Positions 1 to 6,686 of a stretch of 8,555 nucleotides of DNA are shown piece after piece. Within the stretch, counting starts at the first letter, position 1. Every line of letters starts with the position of its first letter. The notes beneath the pieces are model-generated. The model was given only the letters and a program-made list of their open reading frames with translations, made no database searches and was not told where the DNA came from. The position numbers and the translations under genes were made by a program. Source of the DNA: Desulfurococcales archaeon (lineage in GTDB: Archaea; Thermoproteota; Thermoprotei_A; Sulfolobales; NBVN01); assembly GCA_027083115.1 (NCBI GenBank), contig JALWQN010000073.1, forward strand, positions 9,811 to 18,365, given 5' to 3'.

Positions 1-671
1 CCAAAAATAAATGAAAGAACAAGTAGGTTAGCAATCACAAAAATTACTGATGTCATAACTGCAGAATAAACGCCTAAAAGAACCCTTGCTGAATCCATTA
101 TACGAGAATATAAGTATTCATAGAAGTTCTTATTATTACGGAGCTCAACATCAATGAACCTTTCTGTATCCTCCCCAACCTTAACAGATGCGGCGTACCT
201 TTTTAGGAAGTCATTCAGAAACTTGAATTTCTTGACATCCTTACTAACGATTAAGGCCGCTTTAGGGAAGTCATAACCATATTCCTTAACTAACATGTAG
301 ATCCTCCTGAAAAACCCAGCATACTTAGGGTATAGATCCTTACTGGATACAGAACCAACAATATTTGTGTTTGCTGTTTTGCTGGTGCTTACAGAATACA
401 TATGGGTCAATAAATATACGTACTCCAAGTCAGGTTCTTCTCCTTTTTTCAAGACGCCCATGAGCTGAGGGGCATATAGTCCAATAAATAGGAAGAAAGC
501 AACTCCCGCTATTAGGACGTAATTGAGGGGGTACTGAATTCCAGTGTAGGAGATCCCGAAGTAAGCTAAGTAAATACTCACAGAGATAACTATAGACTTA
601 ATTATTGTGTTCCACTTGCTTAATCTGCCGAATATTTTCCTTAAGTGAGGGCTTCTGAGTTTTGAGCTCAT
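1..671 (-). CDS. arlJ: Archaellum membrane platform protein ArlJ (FlaJ), 5' part, truncated by window edge
   Basis: ArlJ is the polytopic membrane protein of the archaellum, related to the T2SF/PilC/GspF platform proteins; it binds the ATPase ArlI and anchors the motor in the cytoplasmic membrane. Translating the minus strand from the ATG at 671 gives 223 open codons running off the window start, with no stop. Visible: a basic N-terminus, hydrophobic segments at about residues 22-42 and 50-72, a cytoplasmic helical T2SF-type region of about 120 residues rich in Lys, Arg and Glu, then a further hydrophobic stretch from about 199 to 223. The start overlaps the arlI stop as ATGA (668-671), which argues for translational coupling and fixes the start. 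Family members usually have roughly 450-550 residues, so less than half is here. The identification rests on operon position, the TM layout and the fit to the family; I am confident of it. Confidence 0.9.
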   Translation of the reverse strand, partial: MSSKLRSPHLRKIFGRLSKWNTIIKSIVISVSIYLAYFGISYTGIQYPLNYVLIAGVAFFLFIGLYAPQLMGVLKKGEEPDLEYVYLLTHMYSVSTSKTANTNIVGSVSSKDLYPKYAGFFRRIYMLVKEYGYDFPKAALIVSKDVKKFKFLNDFLKRYAASVKVGEDTERFIDVELRNNKNFYEYLYSRIMDSARVLLGVYSAVMTSVIFVIANLLVLSFIF

Positions 672-3157
672 AGTAAAGTCCCCTGCCTTAATCTCCTTAA
701 GGCAGTCTCAACACCTAGCCCGTCAGCCTTAATAACAGCTCTCCAAACATCCCAATAATTAAAGACTTTCCTATTCACTAACTCCTTCAGATAAGCCGCT
801 CTTAGGTCCAGCTCATCGTATATCTGCTTTATTTGCTTTCTAGGTATGCCCTTCATGACCGCAATTTTTTCTTCAAGCAGGTAACTCGCGCCTCGTCCAG
901 TAAAGATGAACCGGTCAGTGGTTGGATCCCAATTAAATACAGGCATAGAAAGTATCGAATCTGATGATGCATCATAACCTATAACTTCATAAACCCTAAT
1001 AACTCTCCTAGCAAGAAATCCTTGCTTAGTATATACTGCGCTCTGGAACCACGCGAAATTCAAGGAATCAATATTAGTTTTAGGTACGTTTATGGGCTCA
1101 TTAGTTAATCTCTGAACCAATTTATCTATGTCTGCAGCATGAAATGTCGATAGTACTGGATGACCTGTGTTATGAAGTGCTATAGGTACTTCTCCACCAA
1201 TAAATAACTCTGTTTGAGGTACTGAGATATCATACACGTATCCATCATAGCTCAACTCTTGAACAGAAGTAACCCTTAAAACCTGCATGTCTGTGTTAAG
1301 GAGCCACTTAAGTACACCAGCATTTCCTGTATTTCTGGGCTTAGATAACAATGAGCTAAGGAAATCCTTTCTCTTCATCAACTTAAGCTTTACCTTGACT
1401 TCATCTTCTTTACGCAGTAACTTAGTTACTGCTGGGATAAGCCCAGATAGTCGAAGTAACCATTGTAGTTTCGTGTAGGAGTCCTTACTTAGTGTTAAAT
1501 CACATTCTTTCCCGAAAGGTTTGCATTTGTTTATTATTTCCCCTAAACCAGATAGTTCCTCAGGGATTTTTTCAGGATTTCTGTTAACGAAAGTGATTAG
1601 CAAATCCCCTTCTTTTAGCTGAGTAACTGGTTTAGGATACACCTTCTGCGTTTCAGGATCTAGCACGAAGACACTATGGGATCCTGTTGCCTTAATGAAG
1701 CCCTCTCCTTCGTACGTTATCTTATATATTTTTGTGGCCTTATGCCTAAGGACGTACCTTACGGGCGACCAGACTACCTTTCCTTGCTTGTTCATTGATA
1801 AGATAAGAAAATCATCTGCTTTTTTAGGTGCTCCCTCCTCATCTCCCTTGTAGTACTTATCTATCACTTCACCGATCTTCCTTAATTCTATCTTGCCTGC
1901 TTTAAGGTCTTTAACCATTATTGGAGTATCCCAAGAAACACTTTGCATTGCTTGGAAAGCTATGTTGCCCTCGGCTCCTCTAATCTCACCGACAATGATG
2001 TAGTTAGGTCTTTGCCTGAGGGCTGCCCTAAGTAGGTCAAACATTGTCACACTACTCTCTTTTTTACCCGTGTCTCTAGTGAGTTCCCTTGTCCAGTTAG
2101 GATGAGGGACCACTACTTCTGCTGTGTCCTCTATGGATACTATCTTAGCGCTTGGCCTGATGAAAGGCAACATTGCGGTTAATGATGTGGTTTTTCCGCT
2201 TGCTGTCTCTCCGCATACGAAGCCACTCATTCCTTCCCTTAAAAGCATCCATACGTACGCACCAATTCTCGAATCAAATGTTCCCCAACTGATTAACTGA
2301 GTAATGCTTAATGGAGTCTTAGATACTTTCCTTATTGTGAAGTTAGAGCCCCTTAGGCTCACGTCAGAACCATACACTATATTTATTCGTGAACCGTCAG
2401 GTAATGTGGCGTCAACTATGGGCCTCGCGTTAGAGATCGGCTTCCCAATTTTTTCTGCTAGGGAAATTATGAAGGAGTTTAATGATGCTTCATCCTTAAA
2501 GCCAACACTGCTCTCCATAGGTCCGAAGACCTTATGGATTATGTAGATGTTCCCTAAGCCACTGCAGGAGATATCTTCGAGGAAAGGATCTCTTATAAAG
2601 GGTTCGAGAACACCAACGCTGATCTTATCACGTATCACATGATAGATCACAACCTTACCTATCTCGGGTGGAGGTATGCCGTCTCTAAGGAGGGACCTGG
2701 TTCTTCCTAATATTGCTGGTAAAGCCTTATTGGCTAAATCCAGCATTAAGCAAGCCTTTTCTTGTGGTGAGGAAGGAACCACACCCTCAGGAATTAAGGT
2801 AGCTATTTCCTCTTCAGCAATAGATAGAACTCTTTCAGGAGGTCGCGGTGGTTCAATAACTACGTATCGTGGATAACCGCTTTTTGTTCTTTCGCTTAAT
2901 GCGTTGATGAATATGCCACCACCCACTGGGTAAACGACATTATATTTTCTCTTGAATTTGTATGTGGAAGGTGGCTTCTCGACTACCTCTAGTTCCCCAT
3001 ACTTTTCCCTAGATTCCTCAATGTATTTCTTCAGATACCAAGGTTCTTTATCCCTATAGTAAGGAAGTTCACAATCGCTTCTGAACTTAATTTTAGGTGT
3101 TTTTCTTAATCTAAATTTAAGTGAAGGTACTTTAAGGGAGGGTGCCATGGCTCTCAC
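668..3157 (-). CDS. arlI: Archaellum motor ATPase ArlI (FlaI) interrupted by an in-frame intein
   Basis: ArlI is the hexameric type II/IV secretion-type ATPase that drives archaellum assembly and rotation, working with ArlH and ArlJ at the inner face of the membrane. The 829-residue precursor has a Lys/Arg-rich N-terminal tail (about 1-30), as in other ArlI proteins, an N-terminal domain to about 285, Walker A GETASGKT at 316-323 (Lys322), the Asp-box region around IED at 342-344, Walker B region ending IIVGEIRG (Glu391), and a His box TGHPVLSTFHA that resumes at 664. Residues 406-663 are an intein; the spliced protein would have 571 residues, near the roughly 500-residue crenarchaeal norm. 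The GTG start at 3157 overlaps the arlH TGA as GTGA; an ATG three codons in (3148) is an alternative. The stop overlaps the arlJ start. ATPase function would need intein removal, because the insert separates Walker B from the His box. Confidence 0.96.
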   Translation of the reverse strand: MRAMAPSLKVPSLKFRLRKTPKIKFRSDCELPYYRDKEPWYLKKYIEESREKYGELEVVEKPPSTYKFKRKYNVVYPVGGGIFINALSERTKSGYPRYVVIEPPRPPERVLSIAEEEIATLIPEGVVPSSPQEKACLMLDLANKALPAILGRTRSLLRDGIPPPEIGKVVIYHVIRDKISVGVLEPFIRDPFLEDISCSGLGNIYIIHKVFGPMESSVGFKDEASLNSFIISLAEKIGKPISNARPIVDATLPDGSRINIVYGSDVSLRGSNFTIRKVSKTPLSITQLISWGTFDSRIGAYVWMLLREGMSGFVCGETASGKTTSLTAMLPFIRPSAKIVSIEDTAEVVVPHPNWTRELTRDTGKKESSVTMFDLLRAALRQRPNYIIVGEIRGAEGNIAFQAMQSVSWDTPIMVKDLKAGKIELRKIGEVIDKYYKGDEEGAPKKADDFLILSMNKQGKVVWSPVRYVLRHKATKIYKITYEGEGFIKATGSHSVFVLDPETQKVYPKPVTQLKEGDLLITFVNRNPEKIPEELSGLGEIINKCKPFGKECDLTLSKDSYTKLQWLLRLSGLIPAVTKLLRKEDEVKVKLKLMKRKDFLSSLLSKPRNTGNAGVLKWLLNTDMQVLRVTSVQELSYDGYVYDISVPQTELFIGGEVPIALHNTGHPVLSTFHAADIDKLVQRLTNEPINVPKTNIDSLNFAWFQSAVYTKQGFLARRVIRVYEVIGYDASSDSILSMPVFNWDPTTDRFIFTGRGASYLLEEKIAVMKGIPRKQIKQIYDELDLRAAYLKELVNRKVFNYWDVWRAVIKADGLGVETALRRLRQGTLL
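1169..1942 (-). mobile_element. Intein within ArlI (258 aa, Ser1 ... His-Asn / Thr+1)
   Basis: Removing residues 406-663 of the ArlI precursor restores the conserved junction AFQAMQ-TGHPVLS of secretion ATPases. The insert starts with block A SVSWDTPIMV (Ser1 nucleophile), has block B ending ATGSHSVFVL (catalytic Thr491 and His494), and block F/G with VYDISV (641-646) and a terminal PIALHN (His662, Asn663) followed by Thr664 as the +1 nucleophile. All residues needed for class 1 splicing are therefore visible. About 100 residues separate block B from block F and contain no intact LAGLIDADG motif, so this is a mini-intein or one with a degraded endonuclease. Deviations: Trp at position 4 where Gly is usual, and Glu-Leu-Phe where block F usually has His-Asn-Phe. 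Inteins are typically placed at active-site motifs like this one. I am very sure of the intein; splicing activity is inferred. Confidence 0.95.
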
Positions 3158-3861
3158 GCCTTAGCGGCTTTTATGGGTATTATCTTAATACCCATAGCAG
3201 GGTCTACATCGAATGTTATGGATGATTCGGCGCCTGCTGGGATGCCTTTCATCTTAATAATGCTTAGTATTTTGTAGATATTCCCGCCTATTACTGTATT
3301 ACTTACTTTTATGTAGCCATCGCACATCCCCCTTATTTCTGCACCTAACTCCTCCTTAACGATGTTCGGATGCATGGTTAAGAGAAATCCTTTTCCTTTG
3401 CTGGCGAGTAACCTAAGCCTAGACATGAAGTTAAGGATAGTCTCTGGCGGTGCAAAAGTAAAGAGCTGCGTTAAGGAATCAATAAGGAAAATGCCATACC
3501 TCCTACTCTTTTGCTCTATGTAGTTAGCGATAATAGGTAATACCTTCCGGCCTAAATCTTGTCTCCACTGGAATCTCTTAAGGTATAATGAAATAATGGT
3601 TAGGGAACCTCTTAGGTAGTATGGGGTCGCGTCTAACTGAATTTCAGACATACTTTTTAAGTATTCTCTTGACTTACCCTCAGTTATTATTGCTAGGCCT
3701 GTCATCCCAGATCTTAAGGCACCGTAGAAAAATTGCTGGGCTAATGCGCTTTTTCCTGAACCATGATCTCCCTCAAACAAAATTATGTTGGGGTAAGGAA
3801 AGCCACCACCTAACCTATTGTCTAATTCTTCATTACTTGTTGGAATTATTTTCCTTATCAC
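3154..3861 (-). CDS. arlH: Archaellum ATP-binding regulatory protein ArlH (FlaH)
   Basis: ArlH is a RecA/KaiC-like ATP-binding protein that sits inside the ArlX (or ArlC/D/E) ring and binds ArlI, controlling motor assembly and switching; it is described as binding ATP with little or no hydrolysis. The 235-residue product has Walker A GDHGSGKS at 31-38 (Lys37), a Walker B strand YGIFLIDSLT with Asp128, and the KaiC-like opening pattern LDNRLGGGFPYPNIILFEG. Its length is the family norm. The GTG start at 3861 lies 5 nt after a strong Shine-Dalgarno, GGTGGTGAT, that itself encodes the last residues of arlF; the spacer between the arlF stop and this start is 2 nt. The stop TGA overlaps the arlI start (GTGA). 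Position between arlF and arlI is canonical. Confidence 0.96.
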   Translation of the reverse strand: MIRKIIPTSNEELDNRLGGGFPYPNIILFEGDHGSGKSALAQQFFYGALRSGMTGLAIITEGKSREYLKSMSEIQLDATPYYLRGSLTIISLYLKRFQWRQDLGRKVLPIIANYIEQKSRRYGIFLIDSLTQLFTFAPPETILNFMSRLRLLASKGKGFLLTMHPNIVKEELGAEIRGMCDGYIKVSNTVIGGNIYKILSIIKMKGIPAGAESSITFDVDPAMGIKIIPIKAAKA

Positions 3862-3863
3862 AT

Positions 3864-4379
3864 TTAATCACCACCTAAGAGGTAGGTCGTTGAAGCACCA
3901 ATGTTGGAGACAAAAGTAACTACTATAGGGTATTTTTGTGATGCATTAGTTGGTAAGTCAATTATTAATTCAGCAATTTCTCCAGGGTAAAGATAATCGC
4001 CTGTGGATATGTCCCTCAATGTCGAACCTTCGTAAATTCCTTTAATGCTCCAGCCTGGATTACTTCCGTACTCTAGTAATTGTACGATGGTTTTGCTCGT
4101 TTCATTATCAACGTACTTAACTATTGCTTCTGATCGAGTTAAAGGAACAATAGGAGCACCCTTAACTGTTAAATTAAGGACTAAGGAGGTCGAATTAATT
4201 CTTACTGCTGAAGCTATGTAAAGAGCTTGTTTTTCAGTTCTATACATGTCTTTAACTGAATCAAACAAAGAGTTTTGGAGAGCTATGGTGGCATGAGCCA
4301 GGAAAATGAACCCAGAAATAACTATTGCTATAAGGACGAATGAAACTATTGTTGCAGTAATTGTGATTTCCCCAGGCAC
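3864..4379 (-). CDS. arlF: Archaellum stator protein ArlF (FlaF)
   Basis: ArlF is a monotopic protein with an N-terminal membrane helix and an extracellular beta-sandwich that binds the S-layer and acts as part of the stator of the motor. The 171-residue product shows a class III-like start (MPGEITITA) leading into a hydrophobic helix at about 7-30, then a beta-rich domain with little Lys/Arg clustering and three N-glycosylation sequons around residues 60-70, 112 and 145. No obvious prepilin peptidase site with the KKG form is present, as expected for a protein that keeps its N-terminus. The GTG start at 4379 follows GGGGTGAT by 4 nt, with a 5-nt gap after the arlG stop. The F assignment rather than G is made from gene order (arlG then arlF then arlH, as in Sulfolobus) and sequence feel; swapping the two names is the main risk. 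Confidence 0.87.
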   Translation of the reverse strand: MPGEITITATIVSFVLIAIVISGFIFLAHATIALQNSLFDSVKDMYRTEKQALYIASAVRINSTSLVLNLTVKGAPIVPLTRSEAIVKYVDNETSKTIVQLLEYGSNPGWSIKGIYEGSTLRDISTGDYLYPGEIAELIIDLPTNASQKYPIVVTFVSNIGASTTYLLGGD

Positions 4380-4384
4380 TCACA

Positions 4385-4873
4385 TCACCCCGTGAGTACG
4401 GCTTCCGCAGATGCTCCCGAGGGTAAAACTATCTTTACCCTAACCGGGACTGATGTGTCTGAGCTTGGAGGAGGTACTTTAATAACTATGGTCTCCCCAG
4501 AGGACCAGACTCCATCATTATTTAGGTCAACTAACTGAGCTGAATCACTGGTTGAGGTGTTCGACAATACATACATCTTGCTTAATGTCTCGTATGTTCC
4601 CACATACACTTCTGTCTTATTGTATAGTTCGTCTTCAGGGAGGGATTCTGAACCAACATTCTTCACAAATATGTCATACTCTGACGACCCATTATAGAAT
4701 CCTGCCACTATCTTTATTTCGCTCTGCAGCTCCTGGAGCTTGCCTTGGAGCACACCTGACATTATGCTGTTTACGTAGCTAATTCTCCCTATTACGTAGA
4801 CAGCGAAGATAGACGCTAGCACTATGCCAACAATCGTTAGGATGGCATGAACCATGACAGTTGCTTCGCCCAT
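4385..4873 (-). CDS. arlG: Archaellum protein ArlG (FlaG), with EF-hand-like loop
   Basis: ArlG forms a filament in the pseudoperiplasm, capped by ArlF, and together they tie the motor to the S-layer. The 162-residue product has an N-terminal hydrophobic helix (about 8-29), a helical stalk to about 52, then a beta-rich domain beginning with a segment IFVKNVGS that is characteristic of this family. Residues 116-127 (D-L-N-N-D-G-V-W-S-S-G-E) match a 12-residue calcium-loop pattern. The ATG at 4873 is 10 nt after the arlX stop and is preceded by a modest GAGGGGT site. An overlapping ATG four bases upstream is out of frame and was ignored. Length and order fit crenarchaeal ArlG. Confidence 0.87.
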   Translation of the reverse strand: MGEATVMVHAILTIVGIVLASIFAVYVIGRISYVNSIMSGVLQGKLQELQSEIKIVAGFYNGSSEYDIFVKNVGSESLPEDELYNKTEVYVGTYETLSKMYVLSNTSTSDSAQLVDLNNDGVWSSGETIVIKVPPPSSDTSVPVRVKIVLPSGASAEAVLTG

Positions 4874-4883
4874 TCATGACCCC

Positions 4884-5615
4884 TCAGCTCTCCCTAGAGA
4901 GATCACTTTCTGCAGTTCCTAAGCCCTTAATCCTTTTCTTAATGGTAGACAACAGTATCTTAAGGCTTTCTTCTTCTAATTCTTCATCCCTAATGCCTAG
5001 GCTCTTCGCTAATAGAGCCATGATCGCGACGTGATCTTCTGCGGTTAAGCTGTACTTACTTCCCTCAGTAACTAAATCAATCAAATCCCTGAGAATCTTT
5101 GCTTCATCATCACTAACTAAATTCAGCCTCTTAAATATCCCTATATACCTGTCTATTAAGGGTGTGTCAACACTTTCCTTTAGCTCCAGCAGTAACTTCA
5201 GTACACTTAAGACCTTCTTTAGCTGTACTCTGCCTGAAGCCCCACTTCCTTCTTGAGTTCCTTTATTAAGCAGGGTTTTTGTTGGGGATACTATCGGTAA
5301 CGTGAAGGACGGTAGCTCACTAAACTCTTCTTTCAATTTCTTCCCCTCAGTTACTGAAGTTGCAGGTTGTGTTTTTTCTTTGACCTTACTTCCTAATTCA
5401 CCAGGCAGGGAAACACCTTCTTGTTTTCTCTGTTTGTTTGTTAGGGCTTCTGTCGGGGTTTCAAGCTTTATTAACGGATTACTTAATTCGGAGACAGTTT
5501 CTCTCAAATCTATTATAGCATCCTTTAGGGCACTAACTAATTGATTCAGTTCTTCCTTACTGGCTTCCTCTCCCCCGATTTCACTAGTTTTTTCTTCCTG
5601 AATCGCTTCACCCAT
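4884..5615 (-). CDS. arlX: ArlX-like archaellum motor scaffold, cytoplasmic part
   Basis: In Crenarchaeota ArlX (FlaX) forms the membrane-anchored ring around the ArlH/ArlI motor. This 243-residue product occupies the arlX slot between the archaellin and arlG. It has an acidic, coiled-coil-like N-terminal helix (about 18-47), a low-complexity linker rich in Lys, Glu, Pro and Thr (about 50-125), and a helical C-terminal domain (about 128-235) with many Leu, Asp and Glu residues. Two degenerate copies of a PTxxLxNK segment occur at about 54-61 and 111-118. Known ArlX proteins carry an N-terminal TM helix; none is present here from this ATG. The ATG at 5615 has an AGGAGGTG site 10 nt upstream, but the frame stays open for 39 more codons upstream, so the real N-terminus may lie further up (see the entry at 5616-5732). 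Assignment is mainly by position and architecture. Confidence 0.75.
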   Translation of the reverse strand: MGEAIQEEKTSEIGGEEASKEELNQLVSALKDAIIDLRETVSELSNPLIKLETPTEALTNKQRKQEGVSLPGELGSKVKEKTQPATSVTEGKKLKEEFSELPSFTLPIVSPTKTLLNKGTQEGSGASGRVQLKKVLSVLKLLLELKESVDTPLIDRYIGIFKRLNLVSDDEAKILRDLIDLVTEGSKYSLTAEDHVAIMALLAKSLGIRDEELEEESLKILLSTIKKRIKGLGTAESDLSRES

Positions 5616-5732
5616 CTTTCTTAACCACCTCCTACCGAAGAAATTAAGGAGTGGAATAACTGTAGCCCTACAGATGGGGCATTTACATGGCCAGATAACA
5701 TTAATGATTGACTTGATCTCCTCAATTATGGC
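5616..5732 (-). other. In-frame upstream extension of arlX with CxCxxC motif, no standard start codon
   Basis: The arlX reading frame is open for 39 codons upstream of its ATG, back to a TGA at 5733-5735. The predicted peptide is protein-like: an amphipathic helix (IIEEIKSIINVIW), a Cys cluster P-C-K-C-P-I-C at about 5670-5690, a hydrophobic stretch (VIPLLNFF), and a basic run GRRWLRK leading into the ArlX Met. Codon choice (AGG Arg, mixed ATT/ATC Ile, AAG Lys) matches the operon. No ATG, GTG or TTG is in this frame; the first codons after the perfect Shine-Dalgarno at 5733-5740 are GCC, ATA and ATT. Possible explanations: a non-standard ATA or ATT start, a +1 frameshift out of ORF86 at its TGA, a sequencing error splitting one gene, or chance. 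A competing TTG-started 34-codon frame in the same stretch (5725 down to 5621) looks less protein-like. Confidence 0.55.
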
Positions 5733-5982
5733 TCACCTCCCTAAGCAACCCTAAAAAACCACTTACACCCCAATGCAATAATACAACAACACCAATAAGT
5801 GCTGCCGCTAGTATAGGTGTATTCAGTTCTTCCCCAACATAGAAGTACGCATTATAGACAAAAAGAATTAAGGCTGAAGAAAGAAAGAAAGAAATGATTG
5901 TATAAATGGCGACGAGGTAAACTAATTTGTTTTTTATTTGAAAAAGGGTTTCTTCTTTTGTTATTTTGTTTTTTTCATTCAT
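5722..5982 (-). CDS. Small two-TM protein in the archaellum operon (ORF86), unknown; possible N-terminal part of ArlX
   Basis: I do not recognise this 86-residue protein. It has a short charged, Lys/Glu-rich N-terminus, a TM segment at about 20-42, a short loop with EELN, a second TM segment at about 56-80, and ends REVSHN. Both termini are likely cytoplasmic. It starts with ATG 11 nt after the arlB stop, behind a GGTGG site, so it is cotranscribed with the archaellin or reached by read-through. Its first 20 codons are strikingly A-rich (AAA rather than the AAG preferred by neighbours). Its TGA stop is followed in the +1 frame by the Cys-containing extension that runs into arlX. Since ArlX is normally membrane-anchored by an N-terminal helix and the arlX frame here lacks one, this ORF could supply that anchor, either as a separate partner or as the same protein through frameshifting. 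Confidence 0.75.
   Translation of the reverse strand: MNEKNKITKEETLFQIKNKLVYLVAIYTIISFFLSSALILFVYNAYFYVGEELNTPILAAALIGVVVLLHWGVSGFLGLLREVSHN
5733..5740 (-). promoter_or_regulatory. Perfect Shine-Dalgarno GGAGGTGA inside the 3' end of ORF86
   Basis: This is an exact match to the complement of the archaeal 16S rRNA 3' tail, 8 nt before the ORF86 TGA. It has no ATG or GTG at working distance. Downstream candidates are ATA (3 nt), ATT (6 nt) and a TTG (7 nt) that overlaps the stop as TTGA. It could start an unusual gene or promote frameshifting at the stop codon. Confidence 0.6.
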
Positions 5983-5993
5983 GCCGAACCACC

Positions 5994-6677
5994 TTAACCC
6001 AAAGATATCGCTCCTCCTGCAGGTAAGGTTGCGGGTACAGTTCTATCCACAGTTAGTGGTGCCCCTATAGGTGGCCTGACCTCTATCCTTATTGTGTCGT
6101 AAGGTGCTGGGCCATTACTTGAATGGAAGAACACTACGACAATAGCTTTCTCACCGGACTCTAGCACAGTATTGTTGTTTCTTAAAGTACTAGGTACGAA
6201 GAACACGTAAACCCCATCACTCTTACCAGAATTATTGAGAGCAGTATATATGCTATTTAAGTCATTAGGATCGAAACTATATGTGGTGTTTCCTGATGTT
6301 ATTGATTCGTTAGTGAATACTCCCTTATACCAGTTGTCATAGGCATGATCTCCCAAGATAACCGATATTGTCGATTTTGATGTAGCTAAGTCCACTGGTT
6401 GCTGACCAGCTAGTCTTATAGGTATTGCTATTAAGGTAAGTGTTTTCCCGCTTGAGTTAACAAGTCCTGTTACTGAGCCATCAACAGTTATTGATGAGCT
6501 TGCTTGCTGTAATCCTTGAGCAATAACCTGCCTTGCTCTTTGGGTCGTGAACATACCCATGTTCAGCACCACGAATGCTAGTGCAGCAGCCACAACAACG
6601 AAGGCAATCATCACTATAGCTGCTTCTATACCAGTGATTCCCTTCTTATGTTTACTAGTTTTACGGGTTTTAGGCAA
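5994..6677 (-). CDS. arlB: Archaellin ArlB (FlaB), filament subunit
   Basis: This is the only archaellin in the window. The 227-residue precursor has a class III signal peptide: a basic leader with KHKKG ending at Gly13, then the hydrophobic N-terminal helix beginning ITGIEAAIVMIAF that forms the filament core. The preflagellin peptidase (PibD/FlaK type) would cut after Gly13. The remainder is a beta-rich, Ser/Thr/Asn-rich outer domain with five N-x-S/T sequons (near 74, 123, 130, 148 and 168), suggesting glycosylation, and a Pro/Gly-rich C-terminus. The start is TTG at 6677: an in-frame TGA lies 12 nt upstream and the next in-frame Met is too far in (residue 23), inside the membrane helix. 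A GAGGTGA site precedes it by 9 nt. It heads the operon, consistent with high expression. Confidence 0.95.
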   Translation of the reverse strand: MPKTRKTSKHKKGITGIEAAIVMIAFVVVAAALAFVVLNMGMFTTQRARQVIAQGLQQASSSITVDGSVTGLVNSSGKTLTLIAIPIRLAGQQPVDLATSKSTISVILGDHAYDNWYKGVFTNESITSGNTTYSFDPNDLNSIYTALNNSGKSDGVYVFFVPSTLRNNNTVLESGEKAIVVVFFHSSNGPAPYDTIRIEVRPPIGAPLTVDRTVPATLPAGGAISLG

Positions 6678-6686
6678 TCTGAGTTG

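Noticed and set aside
1287..3878. Several plus-strand open frames of 60-85 codons antisense to arlI and arlH (1287-1478, 2304-2546, 2676-2876, 3621-3878)
   Set aside because: They are antisense shadows of strongly supported coding genes, with no start signals or recognisable protein features.
4552..5544. Plus-strand open frames antisense to arlG (4552-4782) and arlX (5302-5544)
   Set aside because: Cys/Ser/Leu-rich chance translations of the complementary strand; no ribosome site and no family resemblance.
5935..5982. Short T run (CTTTTTC on the minus strand) in the A-rich start of ORF86 as a terminator or attenuator after arlB
   Set aside because: Only five T residues, inside a coding region, with no further U-rich tract. 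Archaeal terminators usually have longer or multiple T runs.
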